The notes beneath the pieces were generated by a model, which had not been told where the DNA came from, did no database searches, and saw only the letters and a program-made list of their open reading frames with translations. From contig JAJTUP010000111.1 of assembly GCA_021399435.1 (NCBI GenBank), positions 62,001-126,000 on the forward strand: a stretch of 64,000 nt of DNA. Reading direction: 5' to 3'. Both the position numbers and the translations under genes were made by a program. Below are positions 58,031-64,000 of this stretch, one piece after another (the first letter of the stretch is position 1; the number at the start of each line of letters is the position of its first letter). This DNA comes from Diaporthe sp. PMI_573. Lineage: Eukaryota > Ascomycota > Sordariomycetes > Diaporthales > Diaporthaceae.

Positions 58031-59898
58031 TTGACGTTATAACTGTTCACAATCGGAGGTAGAATGTGAAAACATGTCTTGTGTCAAGATGACGTAGTGA
58101 GAAGTATTTGAGGAGACGAGGCGACGTCTCCCCCCCATGATCCCTGCCCAAGAATCAGGTGATGAGAGTTAGCTTTGGTTGTGTTGCAACTTATCACATT
58201 TTAGGCTTTCGCCCGAGCCTCTACATTGGAGGCCCGTGTCAAGGATTGATTGATCATAATGATGTGCTCAGGACCGGGTAGACATATCTTGCATACAGGT
58301 AAAATTGCTGTGGCCTTGTTAGTGGATCGCACGGAGGAGAGCAAGTTGTAGACGCATGGCCAGCACATGACCCTCTCTGCCTGTAGGCGTCCTGATACAG
58401 AGCACTCCTTTTCCTATTCCTAACGGGAGGCCTTCCTAGCAAGCCGGTGAGGCGGCTGCTCCCCAGTATTGGTGAGGCACTCTGTTGGGGTGGTGAGCGA
58501 TAGCAAATGGAGCGATCTGATTGGCTGCAGCCCTGCTTACTAAGCAAAAGGTGCGCGGCATCCATTTGAGGGTGCGCGAATATCCGGATTCAAGAATAAA
58601 GACCAGTCTTTCCCCACCCTGTCTCCACCTCAGCATCCCTCAAATTTGACCTCATTTCAGAGCCTGCACACTCAATCATCATTTCATACATTGGCTACAC
58701 TCAATTAGTGGTGGCAGATTCGCCAACAGCATGTCACGAACAACTACATACTCATCCACAGCCACTTCTTCACATCAACACATTCTTGTCCTCGACCTGA
58801 AAGCTAGGTCATCTGCGGTTACTACAAAGAGGATTTCCGACGTACCTGAAGGGTCAGGTCAGGGTATATATTAGCCATTTCCATATCTCGCTACCACCAT
58901 ATAGGCTAGTCTGCTAATCTTCTTCTGGTTTTTCTAGTACGCTGGTCCTTCGCCATTCCTGAAGTTCCTTCTGGAGGAAAAGATTGCTGGGATCTATTCG
59001 TGATAAGAAATGGCAACACCAGCTCCATCAAGGCTGTCAGTCCATCGGTGCCCTCTGGGGAGGACCAGTTCATAGGTAGACTGGACTTACACCAATTGGG
59101 CTACTGTGACCGGAAAAAGCGGAAAGCCGGGAGACTTGGACAAGCCTGCATACTGAAATGACGAACACCTGCACATATTCAAGATTATCGAAAGCGTTCC
59201 CTCGAGCAATACTATTGTTATAGAATCAACCAGGGACTATTGAATGATTTACTTGAAGATTTATAAATCGATGTCCACTTTAAACTCAACATTAAAACGG
59301 ACATCCGCTCTAGCTCAACTTGGTCTCTTTTGCCTTACCACATCTCGTAACCTTGGTGCGAAGTCACCGAAGCACATCAAGTATATTCACACAGGACAAA
59401 TCTGGTAACTGCAAAATGCAAAGGTAGTGAAGCTGAATGGAGCTTTGGATTTAAGTTCTTTGTGCCGTCACTCAACTACAACTCTGTCTAATGTATCCCA
59501 ATATTGAATGTGGAAGTCTCTTGGCGAAGCATCACGATTCCTGAGTCTACGTCAGGCCAGAATCTCATATATCTCATTCGCTCTCCTTCACGTTATCTTA
59601 TGTAGCCAGTCACAATAATTCTAGCTCGACTACTTACTAGTACGTGGGAGAGTTTTGGAGGCTGGGGGAAAACCGAGGCTCAAACTCCGACACTGCATAG
59701 TTAGTGCAACGCAAACGAGCCCGATCCCTGAATGAACTCCTTCTCCCTGGGCTTCCTGAATTGCCTTTGCGATTGAGATGGCGCAAGTCGTTGCCCGAAT
59801 TTCTTGATGACCAACAAGTTCGCCTAGATGTGGGAGAAACTTGGCATATTTGTGAAGCATTTGGTGGTCCCGGCCATTATAATCCTGTAATAAGGATA
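58031..59898. other. Intergenic, nothing firm
   Basis: No supported gene. An ATG at 58731 opens a 46-codon frame (MSRTTTYSST...) ahead of possible splice sites, but no splicing gives a long in-frame product. It is left unannotated. Confidence 0.4.
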
Positions 59899-60070
59899 AC
59901 GTAGGTGGACAGTCAGCCGGTCAGGACACATGCCCGGTCAGTTTTGCTAACTCTGCCAACTTTTGCCAACCCTAGCACCCACCTGAGGCCAACATATCAA
60001 TAAAAATTGGCACCAATTGGTGCCAACTGGTCCCAATTGCTTATTTTTAATTGATTTGGTCAATTTAGAG
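59899..60070. repeat. Left TIR of pogo-like element, 172 bp
   Basis: Exact inverse of 62052-62223. It includes a 20-bp perfect palindrome (60007-60026, TTGGCACCAA and its inverse) about 110 bp from the end, so the TIR carries its own fold-back site. Confidence 0.93.
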
Positions 60071-60220
60071 TGGTTGGGGTGGCTGCAGTGCCAGTCTGAA
60101 GTGGCTGACTTTTGGTGGGAAAATCGCGTTCCCCACCAAAATGGAGCATTTCAACCATGCAGAATCAACCTCAATCTACACCAGCCAAATCAACTATTTT
60201 GGCGGTCCGACGCGGACCGC

Positions 60221-61903
60221 TTAAGAATGTACTATTATACACTCTGAATCTGACTGACTAGACTCTTCTGCATCTTTCTCACAAGTTCTTGCGTTATGCC
60301 CAGTCTCGCCGCAGTTGCCACATCGTCGTTTGCTCGGTCCGCCGCGGTCCGCCTCCTCAGCACCACCAGCCATTTCACCAGCTGGCCGCTTCCCCTTTTG
60401 TTTTTCTTCAATTATCACCTGAGATTCCTCAATACTAAGTGCCCCTCCAAGCTGGACCCGACTTCTTTTGGCCCTCCGGCGCTTGGCGAGCCCAATATTA
60501 GCCTTCTCAAGGGTACGGACCCGATCATTCAAAAGAGTGATCTGATGCGCCATTGCTTGTGCACCCTTTGTAAACTTCTCAATTGCCTGGATAATTGGTG
60601 TAGGGGAGCTGTCCTGATGGGCTGAGATCTTGCCCTTGATAAAACTTGATTGCTGGACAGTCTGGTGGGCATTGGAGGGTGTTTGTGATTCCCATTTCGA
60701 TGGTGACACAGGGAGGGATTGTACTGGAGTTTGTAGGCGGACATCCAGCTTGGAAATGACAGAATCTGGGTTCCATGGAGAAATACCAGCCCCTCTGAAC
60801 CCAGCTTTCATGTTTTCTTCCGTAAAGACCTTGTCGTGGGCTGCCTTAAACGCAATGAAGAACTCGGACTTGGTGATGTGGTTGATCGAGGCCCGGATGA
60901 AGAGGTTGATCTCATCGCCGTATGCACGCTTCAATAGCGAAAATAATGCAACGTCCAATGGCTGGAGTAGATGAGATGAATGTGGTGGCATGCTAATAGG
61001 GATAATGTTGTTTTCCTTGCAGTACTGTTCGAACTCTGCTGATACATGGCTCTCGTGTCCATCCAGGATGAGCATCCGGTATTTGCCCATTGTTCGCTTA
61101 ATTGTATGCTTATTAAAGTGCTGAATCCATTCTAGACCAGTCTTGTTATCCGTCCATCCATTTGGAGTAGGCTTGATTACCCAATCGGCAGGAAAACCCG
61201 ACTCTGTGGTCCAGTTTGCAAGGTGGTAGGCGCCTTGGACAATGACGAATGGCGGGATACACCAGCCCTTTGCATTGATGCATTCAATAGCTGTTGCCCA
61301 TTCACGGTTTCCAGGCTGTATAGATTTAGCCTTTCCATGCCGATCAGAGCGTGTAACAACCAGGGTTGAGGTTATCTGGCCCATCATGAAGCCAGTTTCG
61401 TCGAAGTTGTAGAGATCGTCATCTGTGATCCCATACTTGGCCATCATGTTGCGAAGCAGTCGGAACCAGTTTCCAATGACCTCAGGATCTTCGCAGAGGG
61501 CCCTCTGGTAGTCGTAAGGCCGAGAGAATCTTGTTTTCAAGCTTGGTTGTGCATCCACAAAGCGTCGTGCCCATCTGGTGCCAACAGGCTTGCCATCACG
61601 CGACGCCAGCAGGAGGTTGGCCATATCTTCCACACCAGAAAGCCGCATTGGAAATCCTCGTGCATCTTGCTCAATGATGTATTGAACAAGTGTTTGCTCT
61701 TCGACTGGCTCAAGTTTATGCTTCTCGACGCGTGATTCTTCGCGACGGGGTCGGTTGTTCATCCTGTCGTTGAGTGTACTATAAGGGATGTTGAAGATCC
61801 GTGCAGCCTGGCGTGCACTTAAGGGTTTCTTTTGATTTTTTTTGGAATTTGTGATTGCTTGAAGGGCTAGAATGATCTTGTCTTCTTTTGAGTAGATTGG
61901 CAT
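60221..61903 (-). CDS. Pogo/Fot-type DDE transposase (560 aa), intact
   Basis: Cut-and-paste transposase. ATG at 61903 is the first in frame. Domains in order are a Psq-type HTH (ARQAARIFNIPYSTLNDRM, about 61820-61770), a CENP-B-type HTH (about 61700-61540, GTRWARRFVDAQPSL), and DDE_1 with Asp residues in YNFDETGF (about 61410), LILDGHESH (about 61060) and LQPLDVALF (about 60950), i.e. a D-D-D triad. The C-terminal tail has a coiled coil and a CCHC zinc knuckle CGNCGETGHNARTC (about 60300-60260), as in several fungal pogo/Fot elements. No stop or frameshift. It fills most of an element with perfect TIRs, so functional transposase is plausible. Confidence 0.93.
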   Translation of the reverse strand: MPIYSKEDKIILALQAITNSKKNQKKPLSARQAARIFNIPYSTLNDRMNNRPRREESRVEKHKLEPVEEQTLVQYIIEQDARGFPMRLSGVEDMANLLLASRDGKPVGTRWARRFVDAQPSLKTRFSRPYDYQRALCEDPEVIGNWFRLLRNMMAKYGITDDDLYNFDETGFMMGQITSTLVVTRSDRHGKAKSIQPGNREWATAIECINAKGWCIPPFVIVQGAYHLANWTTESGFPADWVIKPTPNGWTDNKTGLEWIQHFNKHTIKRTMGKYRMLILDGHESHVSAEFEQYCKENNIIPISMPPHSSHLLQPLDVALFSLLKRAYGDEINLFIRASINHITKSEFFIAFKAAHDKVFTEENMKAGFRGAGISPWNPDSVISKLDVRLQTPVQSLPVSPSKWESQTPSNAHQTVQQSSFIKGKISAHQDSSPTPIIQAIEKFTKGAQAMAHQITLLNDRVRTLEKANIGLAKRRRAKRSRVQLGGALSIEESQVIIEEKQKGKRPAGEMAGGAEEADRGGPSKRRCGNCGETGHNARTCEKDAEESSQSDSECIIVHS

Positions 61904-62051
61904 TGTAGATGTTGAATTCTAGCGTGTTGAATATTTAAGTAGGTAGAGTGATGCGAGACTGACGCGAAAAATGGGAACGCGATCTGCACCAAAAACAAAC
62001 CCGCCCACCCAAACTTTAAACTTTCAGACTGGCATTGCAACTCCACCACAC

Positions 62052-62223
62052 CTCTAAATTGACCAAATCAATTAAAAATAAGCAATTGGGACCAGTTGGC
62101 ACCAATTGGTGCCAATTTTTATTGATATGTTGGCCTCAGGTGGGTGCTAGGGTTGGCAAAAGTTGGCAGAGTTAGCAAAACTGACCGGGCATGTGTCCTG
62201 ACCGGCTGACTGTCCACCTACGT
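62052..62223. repeat. Right TIR of pogo-like element, 172 bp
   Basis: Exact inverse of 59899-60070. Contains the transposase 5' flank and the same palindrome. The transposase ATG lies 149 bp inside it. Confidence 0.93.
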
Positions 62224-62239
62224 TATAGAAAACTGCTTT

Positions 62240-63990
62240 TCTTATTTCAATGCAGGACCAGGTGAAATTTTAAGGAGCCTAAATCCGGGGCTAGTCCAGT
62301 ACACTTCGGATCGTACGTCTAAATGAGAGATTTTAACTTCTGAACAAACACTTGCATGATTTAAGGCACATCGAATCTCGGCTGCATCGCGGCTTACAGT
62401 GAGTATTCGGGTCGACGTGTCGTCAAGTGCTTGCATAACAGTGTGTAGTAGCTCAACCTTGCTATTGTTTTCTAAAATGGATGTAGAAGTACTGCATAAG
62501 TGGATCCGATTCAGCCTCCAAACCGGATTTTTTGGGCTATAATACCTTGCATGGAACCTTTCGTAAAAGGTTGCGAAAGGAAGGTGGGAGCGCTTATTGC
62601 ATGTACTTGTGACAAAGACCTCAAACCCCCACTCTGGGGGCATAATTCTCTTGAATTGCTCGGTAAACCATTGTCACTGAAGCTTCCGGCCTTTGGAAAT
62701 TATTCCCGGGGGCAAATGAATACCCTTTGCGGTGGCTGAGTCTATCACCGTAACTAGGGCTTGAGCAGCGTTGGCTTTAACTGGGGTAGACCGGCCGTCT
62801 ACACTCCCGAGGACGAATTTGTCGTAACCTATAGCTTCATTAGTATACTGACTATCTCTGATGAAGGGTTAAAGGAAGCCTATATACTGTTGCCTTCTAT
62901 GACACCTCCTTCATCCATGTTGACTATTAAGTTAACCGAATATTTCTCCCTGTTATACTCCCAGAGTTCATCCTGATAATGTCTAATGGTATAGCGCTCC
63001 TTTTTGGTTGTAGTCTCAGAAAGTGCTATGTCCTGGCCAACATTGTCTTCGTCAAGCTCCGTAGTAATCATATTCATATTGCGATTCTCCGCTAAACAGA
63101 CATTTCTAGAACTTTAGGTTGCCTCTAGTAGTAGACATATATGGGTCGTTATAGTCTTGTTTGCCCTACAAAGCGTGGGTGAAGATCTGCCTTGCTATCT
63201 TAGGTTGGTCTTGCCATCGTTAATCCTGGCAAAGGGTTGTGCCTCTTGCAGACCTGAGTCCGACACCAAATTAATCTGCCGGAGTTTGACACGGAAAGGA
63301 ACGAGGACAGATGCTTCAGAACCGCCAGCCCGCCGTATAGATACACTCGCTCATTGAGCTGTAATATACAAGACGACGGCGGTCTCGTCGCTCTAGATCA
63401 CACGTTTCCAATCCTTAAGGGTCTAATGGCGATAAGCTAAACACCACTCAAGCCGTGCCTTCCTCATATCGTCAGACAGCCTAGGCTTGTTTCTGATACT
63501 TGGGCCCGAACTAGGCCCCCTTCGGCCAGGTTCCGGTACGCATCGCTTTTCAAAATTGAGAAAATCGTAAATTTTAGCTAAGAAATGTTCTCAAATGGAC
63601 CACATTGTACGATACCTAGGGTTTCGGAGCCTAACCGATTGCTAGAATCACGTCGGCAGGTGAGAGATGTCATAGGTTGGTGTACAATGTGATTCCATAC
63701 TATCGAAAGCAGCGTAGTTCCGCGACTTATACGATCCAATAAAGGCAACAGTCGATGATCCAGTCGATAACCCGCGCGAGACCGTCAAAAAAGCGTCCAT
63801 ACGCTGTGCCCACAGACCGTATATCGCCTCATCTGATGCGTGTTGTTGCAAGCCCATCAGGTACTCCTCCACGGATAATTCGCTTGCCGGGGGGCCTCAA
63901 GGTGCCGTCTCGGAAAAATAGGGCCGCCAGTGTGGTTCCGTTCTTTGGCCAAGTGCGTCATGAGTTCTGCAGACCTCCGAGCAACGGTTT
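62240..63990 (-). pseudogene. Tc1/mariner transposase relic
   Basis: The minus strand contains pieces of a Tc1/mariner transposase in order: LSDDMRKARLEWCLAYRH-TLKDWKRVI-SDET (about 63500-63370), where both dashes are TAG codons at positions normally Trp (63425-63423 and 63395-63393), then DELWEYNREKYSVNLIVNMDEGG (about 62990-62900), then further debris to 62242. SDET holds the first catalytic Asp. TGG to TAG equals C>T in CpA on the other strand, a RIP-like change. The N-terminal HTH end (63990-63650) is frameshifted. TIRs were not identified. Confidence 0.7.
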
Positions 63991-64000
63991 CGTTGGCCTT

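Larger units (their letters stand above)
59899..62223 (-). mobile_element. Pogo/Fot-like DNA transposon, complete, with TA target duplication
   Basis: 2,325 bp bounded by terminal inverted repeats beginning ACGTAGGTGGACAGTCAGCC. TA is present on both sides (59897-59898 and 62224-62225), as expected for Tc1/mariner/pogo insertion. The TIRs are perfect for 172 bp (59899-60070 and 62052-62223) and similar for a further 30 bp. The transposase is open. Intact TIRs, target duplication and ORF suggest a recent and possibly active copy. It lies next to an older Tc1/mariner relic. Confidence 0.93.

Noticed and set aside
58731..59100. Possible two-exon small gene starting at ATG 58731
   Set aside because: Candidate splice pairs (GTATAT or GTCAGG with TTCTAG) do not keep a long frame; the best reading stops within 21 codons or needs a phase mismatch.
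1..64000. CRISPR array, bacterial operon or phage features
   Set aside because: No regularly spaced repeats; introns and gene families are fungal throughout.

Overview
The window looks like a transposon-rich segment of a filamentous ascomycete (Pezizomycotina) genome. Genes carry short GT..AG introns of 42-101 nt with CTAAC/CTGAC-type branch points. Gene families are typically fungal: HeLo-like, DUF7580-like, AcuF-like N-terminus, Dabb, carotenoid oxygenase, MYND and a bimodular NRPS. Several decayed elements carry CAG>TAG, CAA>TAA and TGG>TAG nonsense changes of the kind expected from repeat-induced point mutation (RIP). No species is assigned. All family names come from reading motifs by eye; no database search was run.

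Layout. 1-3.7 kb: a LINE whose ORF2 is open but runs off the left edge. 3.7-7.66 kb: a decayed Ty1/Copia element on the minus strand. 7.66-9.6 kb: a 5'-truncated chromodomain Gypsy fused to it. 9.6-10.5 kb: a hAT relic. 11.6-12.0 kb: a frameshifted membrane-protein relic. 14.5-21.7 kb: the N-terminal part of a second hAT transposase joined out of frame to a nearly complete A-T-C-A-T-C NRPS with one nonsense codon. 22-28 kb: a Dabb-domain gene, a coiled-coil gene and a gene for a PPxY-containing protein. 31.7-37.1 kb: three genes of heterokaryon-incompatibility/NLR-associated flavour, namely an AcuF-like N-terminal protein, then a divergent pair of a HeLo-like protein and a DUF7580-like protein. 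38.7-41.7 kb: a kinase-like gene, a relic and a small secreted protein. 42.9-45.2 kb: a carotenoid oxygenase decapitated by a second Gypsy fragment. 45.3-46.9 kb: a small zinc-finger gene, a truncated gene fragment, a 72-bp repeat and a TIR-bounded mini-element. 47.2-52.9 kb: an apparently intact Helitron Rep/helicase gene with two introns. 53.4-56.9 kb: a second Helitron that keeps DUF6570 and Rep but lacks the helicase. 57.3-58 kb: a MYND-finger gene. 59.9-62.2 kb: an intact pogo/Fot-type transposon with 172-bp perfect inverted repeats and a TA target duplication. 62.2-64 kb: a Tc1/mariner relic.

Reading it together: most host genes here are broken by, or sit between, mobile elements. The points most worth following are the Helitron pair with a shared 72-bp, hairpin-bearing terminal sequence that also abuts a captured-looking gene fragment; the hAT-NRPS junction; the fresh pogo-like element; and the divergent HeLo-like/DUF7580-like pair.
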